A DNA stretch of 64,000 nt. It comes from Diprion similis (lineage: Eukaryota > Arthropoda > Insecta > Hymenoptera > Diprionidae). The stretch's first letter is position 1. The number at the start of each line of letters is the position of its first letter. Of this stretch, positions 35,701 through 48,957 are shown piece after piece. The stretch is from contig NC_060105.1 in assembly GCF_021155765.1 (NCBI RefSeq), positions 14,045,001-14,109,000 on the forward strand, written 5' to 3'. The notes beneath the pieces are model-generated. The model was not told where the DNA came from, did not search any database, and worked only from the letters and a program-made list of their open reading frames with translations. Both the position numbers and the translations under genes were made by a program.

Positions 35701-38700
35701 CACGGTAAAACGATTTTGGTGCATGTGCACAACTAAAATACTCAATTTTCTACACTAAGGCTATCTTTGGCACATTCACAGTTTTGTGCTACTCAATTTA
35801 TGTATTGTGTCATTTGGTATAAGTCACCTAATCCTAATTCTACGTGCTGGCAGTAGTATCTTCATTACTTCTTAAATCAAACTTTTCTTCACAGGTATTA
35901 GCAAAGTAGCGTGTCACGTACCACATGTGCAGATTGGCGTAATCTAATTTGTGTGATTACAGTGCCTGCCTTGGGTCATGCTGAATTCACACTAGTACTC
36001 GTGCAGTTGCAGCACTTGCCTTTGTGGCTCATGTCATAATCTTCTTATTAATCGGAAATCGCTTACTTATTGCATTTGTAACACAGTATATTATTATACC
36101 CAAGTACAGATAGAAAATATTAAAAAACGCGTGGATTGGCAGTTTCTGAGGGTCGATCTCAAAATGAATTTCATATTCGGAAAAAGTAAACTTTTACTCA
36201 TAAAACACATGAAATCATGTTTCTCTTTCAGAGACAAGAAGTCCTGAAAATTCGATACTAAAGTCCAATTTCAAAACGTGATAAAATTGATCAACGTGTT
36301 TCTCGTAAATGGTAAGGCCTAGGGGCCTTAAAATTAATGGATTTTCGTCCTCATGTACACTATGACATATCTAAATTGCATCCAGATCGAAATCTCCACC
36401 ACCAGAAACTCGCCAAGACTTGGTGAATCGGCCCATATATATTATAAATTTTCACAATTATCTACTTATATTTTATTTTTTCTACATGTTACTAAATATC
36501 CGTTTCAGAGGTGTTATCCATAGTTCTGTGTTGCGATTGCTGCTGCTGTATCATGAGCCAGAATTATGTTCATTCTTAGATACAAAAAGGGTGTCACCAG
36601 AAGAATATACAAAAGGATGGATAAATACGTTATTTTCTGGAGTTTGTTCGCTCCCGGCTGTCTGCACAATGTGGGATTTATACTTTATGCAAGCGGATCC
36701 CTTTTTTATGATGTTCTTATCACTTATCATGGTTGTTAATGCTAGGTAAGAATTCGTAGATTTCTATTTCATACTGCGAAGTAATTTGTTACAACATAAT
36801 TCGCTTTAATTAACTATATTTCTGTAGAGACACTGTATGAATTAATGACGTCTATGTTCAGGGAACAAATTTTAAGCATGAAGGATGAGGAGAAACAGAG
36901 TATAATAAACACTTTAGCAGCAATGCCTTGTGCCTTAGAAGCTGAAGATGTTACAGACTTCTGTTCGTTGGCCCAATACTACGCTATGAAGACTCCATCT
37001 TCTTTCAAACAGGATCTGTATTCCATCATGTTCGGGGAGGGTGGCGATGAGAAGTTGATATCTCATGCGTTGTGCTTACCTGTGTCTGCCCAAGAACTCG
37101 TCGAAAATACTGTCGAAGTGCCATCTGCACCTAATGGTCCAGTCGAATCCGTCCGGTTTTTCTTAGTCGATTGTAGACCTGCTGAGCAATATAATGCTGG
37201 ACATTTACCCACGGCGTTTCATTTGGACTGCAACTTGGTACGTTTATTTTACTCTAAAAAATTGAAAATTTCTTCCAGCACATATCAATCTGAAACTAGC
37301 GGCTAGATCTCGCAGCTAAACCTGCTATCGTTGATTGAAATAAGGTGGTGAAACTTGCCCTACTAAAAATGTTCATGTGTCAAATCACAAAATGTTTTGA
37401 AAGAATTCGGCGTGTAATTCAGGACAAGATTTATCTTGTAAATTGGATAAAATATATAAGCATTCACATAATAAATTACGAAAGCCCGAATCATTAGATA
37501 TACTACATCAAAATTCATATAGTTCACGATATAGTTGATTATATATGATTTTTAATCTAACCCGATTCGTGTTTTCGTAACTTATCATGTGATTTCTCAA
37601 GTATTTCATCAAATTTACAAAATAAATCATGTAACAAATTACCTATTCTTTCAAAACATTATATGATTTGACATATCAACATTTTCAGTGGGGTGTTGAT
37701 CAGAATTTTTTCAAATATTAATGAAAAGTAATATTTTTATAGGAGGATAAATATAAAACTTTACCACATTATCTTATTATACGCTTGGCTACTAAGTTCA
37801 GTTGCTAGTTTCAGTTTGCTTTTGATTTGAACAGATAGTTATCTTGCTAGCCACTATTGAAATTTCCTGCACGTTTGTCGCATAATTTCCATCGTAATTT
37901 GAGTTTCGAGAACTATCTAGATGACCGTGATAAAAACAAAAACACTATGTTCATGTCTCAATTGTACGAAATATACTCATATTTCTGATTAAAAGTATAT
38001 TCGAAATCCGGAATCTTCCAATTCCACTTTTTTTTAGTATCATCTCTGTCAATGTATGTGAAGTTTTAACCAATCAAGCTTGAACGAAAACTCAAAATTT
38101 CTTATCTAAAACTGATTTGTGATTTTTAGTTACAAGTTAGCTTAAGGGGTAATACTACCTTTTGTATACGAAAGCAAAGGGTCGTTTTCTCCAATTTATT
38201 TTTAATAAATTAATGAACATTTTTTAAACCAATTTTTCATACATATCGATATGAGTAGTAAAGTAAAATAAAAAAAATTTCTTCATTCGTCTTAACACAA
38301 AATGGCGGTGCATTTGCAATTTTCAATCTAGAACAAAAAATGAAAAAGATTTTAAGAAACATATTAATTTTTACAAAAATGCCGTCAATTTGAAGGAAAA
38401 GTTTCCTTCAAATTGACAGAAAATTTCGCCCTGCAGGTGGTCTCCCGTGGGAAAAAAGAAATTTTCTTTCATCAGCTAGTCCACTGCTATTTTGTTTCAA
38501 AATAATTTTAAAAAAAATTTTTGTACTGCAAAACTTATATTAATATGTATGAAAAACAGGATTAAAGAATATTAATTCAGTTTGCTTAAATAAATGCAAG
38601 AAAATAGCCCTTAATATCAAGTACACAAGATAGTATTACCCCTCAATGTTATAAGTATTCTGTTGGCTTATATATATTTTTTTTCATCAGAACTCAGTAA

Positions 38701-41700
38701 TGTGGTAATTTGAGCTTTCGATCAATCTTGATCAATCTAAATTTCACATTTTTGCTATCCAAGAATATATAGAAAAAATGAATAGTTGAATTGGGCCCTT
38801 ACTCGAAATATTTGTTTGTATTCTTTGATGATAAGATTTTTTGATTTGGAAATCTAAAGAGCGAGATTAATAGCACGATTCAAACCTAAAGATGCCTATA
38901 CTGACGATTATTACAGAATGTTGAAGTAATTTGAAGCAATTGCTTTGAAACGATCATATTAGTAAGGGACCAAATTGATGTAGTGCCTTGATTTAGCCAC
39001 CTGGTTAATGAATCTAAAAGCACTATTCATCGCAGATGCTCCAAGAACCAGCATCATTTGCAACAGCTGTTCAAGGATTACTTCAGGCGCAAAGACAAGC
39101 CCTGGCTGTCGGTTCACAAGCCGGTGGTGAACACCTCTGCTTTCTAGGAAGCGGACGTCAAGAAGAAGACCGTTACACTCACATGGTTGTTGCATCTTTT
39201 TTGCAGAAGCATACACAGTATGTTAGTATGGTGTCATTAGGGTATCAAGGTTTGTTTATTCATTAGTTGTTGATTTCACTGCAGTATTGAATTTAAAATG
39301 ATGATTGGGCATACCTGGAACATTCTGTATAGGCTTTGACGTGATGAACATTTCTATCACTATAGAAGTATATCACTATTGCTATAGTGATGTAGTGTAT
39401 AAGTATATATACCCATCACTCGTGGTGATTTGTCAGAATGAGTACAGTACATGATGACCACGGTCAGGGAAAATCGGGAAATGTGAGGGGTGGGAGGGGA
39501 CTGGTCGGGAAATCATAAAAATCGGGCAAAAAGCGCTGACCAAACATCTGATAAAGGCTGGGAAGAAAATTTAAAAATTCTTATATTATTATTGAAAAAA
39601 AAAAAATTTGGGCAACCAAACAAAACAGAAATGAAACTTTTCAGCATTACAGAGAGTACCGAACAGCGCTCATAATACGTATAGATCATATACGTGTGTA
39701 TTAAGGTGGTCCTTATTTAGAGCTCGGACGAATTTTTTATCAGATACCCCCAAATTGATTCCAAAAAATTCAACCACTATTTCCTAATTTGTTCACAGTT
39801 TCATGCCAACTCTAATCCTTGCCTGTAGCGGGGCGGATTTCCTCGTTTAAATTACAGATGTTTGGGCTTTATTCTCAGTATACATTTTATTGTAAGAGGC
39901 AAAATATTCGAAAAAATATATTACTGCGAAATCTTAAGCATTAAGTGCTACTGCTGAAAAAAAAAGAAATTCACAGCACTATAGTCGGTAATCTAGGTGA
40001 ATTGGCAAGGGTGTGACAAGTATTCTGGATTTCCTGGTATGATGATTTGAATTTTTCATGAGACAGTACCACCAATGCCCACTAAAATCTCGCAGTTGTA
40101 GAATTTTTTGAGAATGATTACTCTCACATTAAAATATATACTGAGAATGTGGCCAAAACACGGATATTGTAAACGAGGAAACCCATTCGCTTGGTGGGAG
40201 AGGTGAAAGTTAAGATAAAAATCTGAAAAAATTAGATAATTGTTTTTATATTATTTCGAGCCGATTTGGGGGTGTCTGATAGAAAATTTGCCCGAGCCTT
40301 AAATAAGAACCACCCTAATATATATATTTAGATGTGTTTTCATGTAATTTATGTTAGCGTTGTTGAATTTCCCAATAAATTTAAATTGAAATGAAATGAA
40401 GAATTGGGGGTATTTTTTAATTGGGAATTCGTAGCAGAAATGAAGACGATAAGAACTGTGGACAGAGGAAATTGATATGGTCAAGGGAAGTTAAGGAAAA
40501 GACAGGAAATTTTTTTCAAAAATAAAGTGGTCACCGTGACAGAAAAACCTCGTTTATCAGAGTTAATATGGGGAGGGCTTACCTCGGATTAGTAAAATCT
40601 GGGACAATGTGGACAACATACACAATTCAAGTCATTACAAAGTGCTCCCCTTTGTTCAAACCAAATAGCGATACAAGAGTATTTCCTACATAGGCATATC
40701 ATATTGTTCCGTTTTATCCGAGGTTATCCGTATTATCCAAAGATATACCTCGGTCAATGCAGAGTGCTCGGATGAGATGGGCATCTCAAATAATGCGGAA
40801 CCTCAGTTAATCGAAGATTGGATAAGCAAGGTTCAGTGCCTGTTGAGGGCCATCATCAGAAGATGAATGACTGAATCAAAATGATTCAGATGAACAGGAA
40901 TTTAGTGACATCTAATCATTGTCTTTATTTATCCTAGTATCATGTAAGAAGGTAACACGAATCTCATCATGTATCTAATTTTTTAGGATTCACTCTGGCC
41001 ATTTTTCATTTATTTTGTAATGAGAGCCCTCAACAATGGTTGAAACGTAAACGTGGGTTTACTTATTCTGACCTATCACCTCGAGTTCCTCTACAAACTA
41101 GGAAAGCTAAGAAATTTCAAAAAATTTCTCTCATTCTAGCAATTCATGAATATTTTGGGGATGAAGTCGTCACGAATCTAGTGGATCACAATTCGCAACA
41201 CTGTTTAGTATGCAATGCTAATTTATCCGAAGCAAATTCGAATGAGTCAAGTCCAGCTAAAGTAAGAAACAACAACTCCGATATTTTTGGAAAAATTGGA
41301 TTGGCAATGAAGCTAAAGAGTCAGGAAGTGAAAGGAAGACTCTTTGACTATATTGTAAATCCATCTGCAAGCGCCAATGGCAATACAGATATTCACAATA
41401 AAGATGCAGATTATACAAGAAGATTGCGAAGTAATGCTCCTGTATTTAGCATCGATGAAGATCACGATCTAGGTTAGTCAAAATTAAAAGTACCATATTT
41501 TTCAATCATTTATTTAAGTCAGCCACTCCTGAATTGTAAATGAATAACATTCATTAATGAAGTGTACTTTTTTGTGTTACGAAGAAATGCATTTTTTTTT
41601 AGATATGACGATGACAAACCATGAGAGCGAAGAGCCTGTTGAAGTGGTGTCAATCCAGCAATGGTTGAAAGACCCCAAATTATTGCATTCCTTCAAATGT

Positions 41701-42751
41701 CAAGAAGTAAAAGTTAACGGCTATGTATACGAAAGGTAAAACAATACTTTATTATATTCAAAACACTCTTCCCTTTTTCTATTTGCGGGTAAATGTTATA
41801 CAAAATTTTGCGTTTTGTTTGCGTAGAATTTAACTGATAGAAATCCCTTATTTCGTTATTCTAGTATATTTGCTTTGGATGAAGCGTTACGTTAATCATA
41901 TATACGAGTCATTTTGCGTCACACTGATTAGTGGATGGACTGGTTGAGGTGAGTGGATGAAATGTATAAAACAGCGGTTCAAGCTTGAAGCTACTAGGTC
42001 GCTTAAACAGATTTATCAGTTAATTCAAACAAGTCGATCGCTGCATCCTACAGTTTCCAGGATAGAATTGGGAGTGAGTTAAAGAGGATCGGCAAGAAAA
42101 TTAAGCCAGGAAACTACTGGGATAGAGTCAATCGAATCTATGTTGATTTCTGACTGTGTAGCCACAGTACCGAACACAGCAAAGGATATTGCGTATTGAT
42201 CAGGAACGGCTGAGATACCCAGTCAGTATATGGTTGACATGTTTAGTCCACACACCTTTGCTGATGGTTAGAATAGCATTGGATTCGAGAGATCATGTGC
42301 GACACGTACTACACAAATATTTTCTTGAAGTTTTGTCAAAATTAGAAACCTAACGGTGATGTCTAGCCACTAAAATATGACGTGAAATGACTTATATAAT
42401 ATATTCTGCTGCTTTAAGTTTCTCAAGAACCTGAAACTCATTAATCTATGATTATTTTACAGTCAACTTCTGGTTATGGACACCCATCTCATTGTTCTCA
42501 GAGAGATTTCAGGAAGAAAAGGTGCGGCACATGTGATTGTTAAACGGCCATTATCAAGTATTGTTAAGATAACTTCGAGAAAACGACATCCCGACTTGAT
42601 CACATTTAAATATGGCAGCACACAAAATGATACGTTACTTATCTCAGATATGGATAGGTTTCTTATTCCAAATGCCAGCGAAGCAACAAAATTAATTTCG
42701 GAGCAAATATTGAAACAATTGAAGACTCTTGAGTTACATTCACCGGCTTAG
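32706..42751 (+). CDS. TBC1D23: TBC1 domain family member 23 (TBC1D23), 9 exons
   Basis: Complete, 678 residues. Exons: 32706-32734, 33675-33895, 35010-35214, 36509-36745, 36862-37237, 39036-39249, 41140-41472, 41603-41735, 42463-42751; all GT-AG, phases close. TBC1D23 is captured at the trans-Golgi by golgin-97/245 and binds the WASH subunit FAM21, tethering endosome-derived vesicles. Domains: TBC about 35-300 (GQPVPANLRPDVW; YHEPELCSFLDTK; QADPFFMMFL); a rhodanese-like domain about 326-435 (FFLVDCRPAEQYNAGHLPTA, then GGEHLCFLGSGRQEED); a PH-like C-terminal domain about 560-675 (REISGRKG, VKITSRKRHPDLITFKYG, RFLIPNASEATK). The positions of the GAP arginine and glutamine fingers read FDLLEQN and WLELLG, so neither finger is present, as in the human protein. 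Start ATG has a good context (GACATGG). Exon 5 begins at 36862: acceptors at 36828/36830 lead to stops. Introns hold several MITEs. Confidence 0.97.
34395..34419. repeat. 25-base G homopolymer in TBC1D23 intron 2
   Basis: An uninterrupted run of 25 G on the transcribed-sense strand. It can form G-quadruplexes, and its assembled length may be unreliable. The rest of intron 2 (33,896-35,009) shows nothing recognised. Confidence 0.9.
35215..36508. other. TBC1D23 intron 3, nothing recognised
   Basis: About 1.3 kb of AT-rich DNA without a gene. No clear inverted repeat was recognised. Confidence 0.4.
37357..37693. repeat. About 335-bp palindromic MITE in TBC1D23 intron 5
   Basis: The left end CCCTACTAAAAATGTTCATG and the right end on the opposite strand, CCCCACTGAAAATGTTGATA, begin a palindrome that extends through GTCAAATCA and TTTTGAAAGAAT to a centre near 37,525. 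Confidence 0.8.
38145..38643. repeat. About 500-bp palindromic MITE in TBC1D23 intron 5
   Basis: Ends AGGGGTAATACTACCTT and, on the opposite strand, AGGGGTAATACTATCTT. The arms run to a central perfect hairpin (GTCAATTTGAAGGAAA at 38,384-38,399 with its complement at 38,402-38,417). The whole intronic block is non-coding. Confidence 0.85.
39701..40318. repeat. About 620-bp palindromic MITE in TBC1D23 intron 6
   Basis: Ends TTAAGGTGGTCCTTATTTAG and, on the opposite strand, TTAGGGTGGTTCTTATTTAA. Both continue to ATCAGA(T/C)ACCCCCAAAT. Further in, TTTCCTCGTTTA mirrors TAAACGAGGAAA. A TA target duplication is possible but not proven. Confidence 0.82.
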
Positions 42752-42950
42752 TTTGCAGTGTACTGTGTAATGGGGATTCATTATTTATTTCATAAATTTA
42801 ATGCTATTCTTATTGTTATTATTATTACTTTATATAGAGTCCCATTTGTAACAATCGTTCACTATTTATTCCAGAAAATTGTGAAATTTTATAAATCTTT
42901 AAAATTGAAATTGATGTATAGATTGTTACGTAAATATTGATTGATAGTAT

Positions 42951-42956
42951 AATAAA
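42951..42956 (+). terminator. Candidate poly(A) signal for TBC1D23
   Basis: AATAAA 200 nt after the TBC1D23 stop codon, followed by a GTGTAATTTG stretch. It is the first canonical signal in the 3' flank. Confidence 0.6.
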
Positions 42957-42959
42957 GTG

Positions 42960-45900
42960 TAATTTGATAATTGACATATACATTTGTGGCAACCAGTCGA
43001 TGATATCCGAGTAATGAATAACAACGTTACAAGTATTCGTGTACTTACTTCGCTCTATTTTCAACTCAATTAAAAAGGAAAAAATACTGGACAAAGTTTA
43101 ACGATTTGTAATGCGCGAGGCGATTTCTACCAGGCGATTAATGCTTTATATCAGGTCTTTATTGTACACTCCCCTAACATATGTGATGATATGTAAAGTA
43201 ATCGTTCCAAATGTTACTTATAAATTGACTTTTTAATCCTTAGTTATGAAATTGATATCTAATTGCGTCATTTTGTATTTTTTGGCATTTCCGACCAATT
43301 TTGTTCACAAAAAAAATTATAATTGTGCATTTTTCTAACGTAATATATTTTTTCTGTGTTATACTTCTAATGTCATTATATAAAGAAAGAAGATGCAAGA
43401 ATTTTAGTTACAAATTTGTTTATAATTTTGTGTGACTATCATAGTTTGCCCACAAATCTGTTACGTGGATATAATAGTTTCATATAACATTAACAGTCAA
43501 ACAACTTACGATGTTTTGTTGAATTTTATTGGATGTTGAATCTACCTCGTATCAGTAAAAGAACGTTTCTGCTTTAATTTTGACTCCACTTACAAAAAAA
43601 AAAACCTATTTTAATTTAGTGGTTGTTCGAATTGATTAGAAGTAGCCGTATTAAAATGATCAATTTATATTTAAGTATAAGGGAAATTGAATATTAGAGG
43701 CAATTGTTGTGCAAATTTTACAACAAATTGATAGTATACTTTCGAAACCAAAGCATACCAATATAAACATGAGTTTTTTTTTTAATTAATGTCACTCTAA
43801 GATGTGTGTTCATATTTACTAAATAATAGAAGGTTATCGAACGATTACAAAATTTCTTGGCATCACATCAGTAATGGAGAACCTCGAGTTCATAGTTATG
43901 TTAAGCAGTATAATGATACTCAACATGCTTCATGGGTTACTTTTGATTAATGATGTTTGAAAATATTTCAAATTTTTTACCCCAACCTTAGTCACATTTT
44001 TTTGTTCTTAATCCATGTACCTCTGATATTTGCAGTTAGTTTGAAGAAACTAAACAAGGTCGAATATTGTATTTACGTCCAAGTCTTCTACTCTTTCTCG
44101 AATCTTTCTCGAATCTTTCTCACTCAGCTTTGTCAGATATCAGTACCTACTATTATTGAAACAAAAAAAATCAAGATTCTAATCATGGCAAAGAGATTCT
44201 AGCGAGAACTTGGAAAATCCAAGTGAAGTGCCACAAAAATTTTTAGTGAATTGAGAAATAGCTGTGATTTAGATCACTGTTATTCAAAAATAGCTCCATC
44301 GTTCAACTCTAAGACATTTGTTTCCTCACTGAATCCTAATATGTCACTGGACATTCTGCTTGGCGAAGAATTCTCCCGAAATAAAAAATTCATCATCAAA
44401 TTCATGCAAACGCAATCAGATATCTGCTGAAATACTATCCGAGGAAAATAATTAGTTTACAATAATTCTGTGTTTTCTATCTATATTATCTAAGTTTTAC
44501 ATGGAGATATGTTACCTAATTGTGATCTTGCTGGCTTAGTGAATTGTAAGTCCAATTTTTCAAGAATTCAAGTATCTACGTACCAAGTGTTGTTTAAACG
44601 CAATGTGTTCCATGAAACGAAGAGAGAGCAGTTTTCAAAAAAATTCACTTGAAACTTGAGAATTAGAGTATCTTCACGTTTTTCATTCGTCAGCTTTAAT
44701 GTGTCAAATTTTTTGAGATACGATTGAGTCGTACAAAAAATCGAAAAAAGTAGAATTCGTAAATAATATTACTTTTCAAGTTTGAACTTGAAGGCATGAA
44801 AAAAATTAATTAGTTTTTAGGAATTTGTATTGCAGTTGTATAATATGTGTTGATTATTTAAATTCACAACATTCTATCATTCGCAACATACATCTAATGT
44901 AGTACTTACTTGACTTCGTCTTAAATATTAATAATAATGATAATAATAATAAATTATTACCATGATTATTACTTATCAATCGAAGGTGTAAAACTTTCAC
45001 AATCGTGATATAAATTAAATATTACAAGTAAAATGGTTTCAATTATGTGTTTGAGCTTAATTTTTTAGTTTCAATATTAATGTTTTATGAAATGAAATTT
45101 TCATCAAAATTGCGTACGGCACATCCTAACCGCCAGAGGTGAATGTTTATAAATTATAAATATATTTATCAAATATCGATTTGCATTGTGTTAAATATAT
45201 TATATGAGACATAGAAGGATTACCTCGTAGGTTTTAGTTATGAAAAAATTTACTATAGCTCGTTATCATGACTAACCACATATTTACATGATGAGTATAG
45301 ATGTAATATAAAGTATATGTAATTATAGTAATAAAATATTAATACCTATCAATGTAAATTGCCTTTCTATAACTCTACGCTTATTAATACTCGCATATCT
45401 ATTTCGTTATTAGTTGTAAAATATCGATGCTAGTTAGAGAAGATATTTGTTTAAATTGTGAAACGACTACTTTCGAGTGGACATCATTTGGACACAGTCC
45501 ATTAGCCCACAGCACTTTCGTACACCATTCATACATGGCATGTTGTCATGGCTGTTTGCATACAACAATTTTAGCAATAGCACATAGCACGTTTGCACAG
45601 AGAAACTTCAATGTGTGTACACAGCAATATTGCACACAAAACTCCTGCCGATAACAGTCATTTTGGTGCCAAAAATGATGAATAGGATTCTGCGTCAAAA
45701 ATTGGGTAGATTTCAGCTATAGTACACTGGACAACAGAACCTGTGTAAAGAAATGTCATGCCTTCAATAATATGACAATGGATCACAGATTTCACTGAAA
45801 CTTCCAGGGATGTTGTTTTGGCCCAAAATATGTTCACCTGATCCGAATGTCTAATAATCTCTTTTATCAGGATACAAATATGAATGACAGAACATAATGA

Positions 45901-46840
45901 AGTTTTCAGAATATTACAGGAAAATTCAATTAATAAGTTCTACATGAAAAATGGGACATTTTTTTTCTCATTAAAAGTAGATTCTCATCCAAAAAAAATT
46001 GCAGAAAAGGCGAGGAACATGTGTCGCAATAGTTTTATATTTCTTTAGTGCATCACATTAGTGTTTGTCTGAATATTTTTGTTTTTAATGTTTGACAATA
46101 CTTCTTTCAGTCGTAAAATATCGATGTGTTCCTAGATCATAAAATAAAGTGAGCGGCATGTAAAAGGTGGTATAAATAGCAAGTATTCCTATATTTCATA
46201 CAACATTGTTTTACACGGTATCAGCACTCAACATTCCCTTGACATAATTTTGTATCACAGTCACGACGGTAGTAAAAACAAATCATTTAAAAAGATCAGT
46301 AGGAAACGGCCAAAAGTAAAATAATTTCTGTTTCATAAATTCTACAATTCGTCGTTGCTGCTCAGCAACAATATCTTGTTTAAACAATTTATTGACCATT
46401 TATGGGCTTTATTATTATTCAAATTTAATTTTCTTACCGTCTTTGTTGTGGTTGATTTTTTTCAGATTTTTACCTTATCATAAAGTATTCAATATCGCTA
46501 ACGAGACTCACTTTTGGTTGAGAATGTATAGCCAATTCATCCTTAACGACATGTAGCAGTCGTACCTTTACCGACCGAGCAAACTTATTTTTTTTTTTTT
46601 ATAATTAATAAACGAACAAACGGAAATCAAAGCGAAATCGAGGAAGGTTACTCATATCCCAAAAATCGTTAAAAAAAAAATGTGTATTTTTTGACACGTG
46701 TTACTATTCCCACACTCCCGCATTTCAGGGACCAAAAAGCGCATAGCTGAGGCACCTTCCGCCATTCGGGGAAAAATAAGGAGTAAAATGAGGCATCGTG
46801 AGATTGTTTTCATGCAATATTGAGGCCAGGCAATGAGAAC
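42960..46840. other. Intergenic AT-rich DNA
   Basis: About 3.9 kb between TBC1D23 and the sugar-transporter exons. It holds a TAA/TGA trinucleotide microsatellite at about 44,928-44,957. An open frame at 45,427-45,654, rich in Cys, His and Thr, has no family resemblance. No gene was recognised. Confidence 0.45.
44928..44957. repeat. (TAA)n microsatellite
   Basis: Interrupted TAA/TAATGA units, about nine repeats. Confidence 0.75.
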
Positions 46841-46849
46841 GAGGTAGGA

Positions 46850-47305
46850 CTGCTACATGCTGGTTAACGTGCTGTGTTTGACTCGCATGTTGAGTTACTA
46901 TAATTGTAGTGCTGGACGCATTTAGAACATACCATGTTTTGCCGACAAAATTGATATCAGAATGGGTTAATAAAGGTTTTTATTGCATTTACCTATATAA
47001 AGACGTAAAAATAAAAAAATGTATTTCTTATACAGCAATTTAGTACAAAACTAAACTCTCTCCCACCCAGCAATACACCAGAAGAACACTACGATCAGAA
47101 GTTCGATCGTGACTTCGGTTATGGGGGTCGTTATGCATATTTACATTGTACCACGGACTTTTCCCAAATCCGTGCATTGCACAAACACGAGCACCGGCAC
47201 TCGGGGCAAAAATCTTACATCAATGTTGCAAATCTTGTCGGCAAAACATGATGCTAACAAAGCGTACCTGGCACCACAAGTAACACAGTAGGGTATAACT
47301 GGTAT
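46850..47305. repeat. Possible diverged foldback upstream of transporter gene
   Basis: CATGTTTTGCCGACAAAATT (about 46,932) is inverted at about 47,235 (on the opposite strand CATGTTTTGCCGACAAGATT). Flanking words GTTACT, TGTAGTGC and TACGC also mirror, so a palindrome of about 400 bp is likely, though diverged. Confidence 0.5.
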
Positions 47306-47617
47306 AAGTAAAACACAGTGCACGGCTTCAGTTACTCACAATCTTAGTCAACGCATAAAACAATCTTTAGTCGATGCATGCATTCGCAATCAGTTCGCAC
47401 GTCGGCGTTAACGCCAGTCCGTGCTGCGCTACTCAGAGTCTACAAAATATGCGTTGTCGCAACCACTGATTATTGTATCTCTGTGGTCGTAAAAGACCGC
47501 AACTACAGAGTTCCACCCTCCGATACTCTCCGCAGTCGCAACATTTAGTGCTAGGTGATATTGTGAAATGATCTGGCTTAAATAACTAGAAACTTGAAAT
47601 ACGCTCACGTTTTGAAG

Positions 47618-48543
47618 ATGGTGAACATAAATTGTCAGGAACTTTTTCCATCGCGATGGTGTGTCGTCATATTCATTTCCTATATGACACTGTTCGTTAA
47701 TCAAGGTACGTTATTTGAGGTTAAGTTGTCCGCGGTTTTGTTGATTCTCGTTTTAAAGTTCTATATTGATTTCTAACATTTAGGCGTTAAAATCTGACTA
47801 TAAGAGAAGGAAAAATATTAAAATTTCATTCACACTGTCTGGAAATACAAATATAAATCCCGGCTTATTCATTTCTTTCATTTATACTGGAATCTTTTTT
47901 AAAGCTATTAGAGCCCCTTCACAAAAGACGTTAATTTTCGAATTTTTTATCTAATCAGCACGTCAAATGAACCTTTTATAAAAATTCTTTCGCAAACTGG
48001 CTTCTTTTTCGCAAAAGAACACTCCTGTAGTTACATTATTTATTGTTAATTGACGTGCATGAAGTTCTAAATGCATATTACACCAAAAATATAAACTAGT
48101 ACATATATTAAACCAAGGTAGTCGTTTCGTTAAACTTTTTCATGCAAATTGATAAATCTGTAATTTACTATATCACATAGCTTATCAACAAATAGCTTAT
48201 CAACAACATAGCTTGCTTGGTACAGGATGCTTGAATTATCATTTAAGTGATTGTTCAGAACTTGAAGCACATACATGATAACTAAGTGAGAAGAGCACTG
48301 GTTGTAGTGAAAATTTCAGCTCTAAAGGGGTTATTAAAATAACTGTTGTTATGCTTATAAAACAATTAACTTGTCAGTTATTATTCAGTTTATAATGATT
48401 GATTAGTAGTTCATAAATTTTTCAGGAATCTTAGTAACATGGTCTCAAACCGAAGGAAATTCGTACAAATACAATACTGTCACTGTGGTAACAATGACGG
48501 AGATACTAAAGCTGATTTTATCAATTGGATCTTACTGTAGAGA
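47618..48543 (+). CDS. SLC35A-type nucleotide-sugar transporter, first two coding exons
   Basis: Exons 47618-47705 and 48426-48543 join in phase (the GT donor splits the glycine of NQG, the acceptor is TTTTTCAG) to give 69 residues. Together they give ELFPSRWCVVIFISYMTLF, then NQGILVTWSQTEGNSYKYNTVTVV and TEILKLILSIGSYCRE, ending at a GTAAGT donor. This is the N-terminus of a Golgi nucleotide-sugar antiporter: helix 1, a luminal loop with the YNTVTVV pattern, and helix 2 with TE-LKL. By memory it is closest to the insect UDP-galactose transporter Senju or SLC35A4/5-like proteins. The remaining eight or so helices were not found in the 15 kb that follow. Either intron 2 runs past the window or the gene is broken. 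An in-frame Met at 47594 could add 8 residues, but MVNINCQELF suits the family. Confidence 0.75.
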
Positions 48544-48660
48544 GTAAGTAAAGACATATATGTCTCTGACTTTTCCATCGAACAAATTTGATAAAAAGTT
48601 GAAGTTATCATGGTCAAGAGGATGCTATAATTAGTCTTTACCTACCATGTCAAATTACAC

Positions 48661-48957
48661 CTATTTTAACTATTATCAAAGCCTGCGCCTCACTAATGTG
48701 GAATTGCTGTGGTCAGTGTAATTCTCCATGCAATGCTGAATATAACAACCAAAACAAAGTTTTTCGTTTTGTGCAACCATGATGCCAGGAAATGTATTTT
48801 TGTAATTGAATTCCCATTTATTATAGCAATACATTTCCTGGCCTTATGTTTGCTTTAAACGAAAGTTTTTTGATACGCTTGTTCAGTATTGTATGCAAAA
48901 TTGTATTGATTATGAAATTTTCACACTAGTGCTGCATGGGCTTTGACAATGTTAAAA
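48661..48957. repeat. About 300-bp palindromic MITE
   Basis: CTATTTTAACTATTATCAAA at the left mirrors the right end (TTTGACAATGTTAAAA, given on the plus strand). The centre is the hairpin CAGGAAATGTATT / AATACATTTCCTG (about 48,787 and 48,827). It lies in the intron after transporter exon 2. Confidence 0.82.

Noticed and set aside
36828..36861. Upstream acceptor for TBC1D23 exon 5 (ETLYELMTS extension)
   Set aside because: AG sites at 36827 and 36829 give a stop in the required phase. The acceptor at 36860-36861 restores the conserved REQIL after VNA.
45427..45654. 75-residue Cys/His/Thr-rich frame
   Set aside because: Repetitive CACA/GCACA composition and no recognisable zinc-finger spacing.
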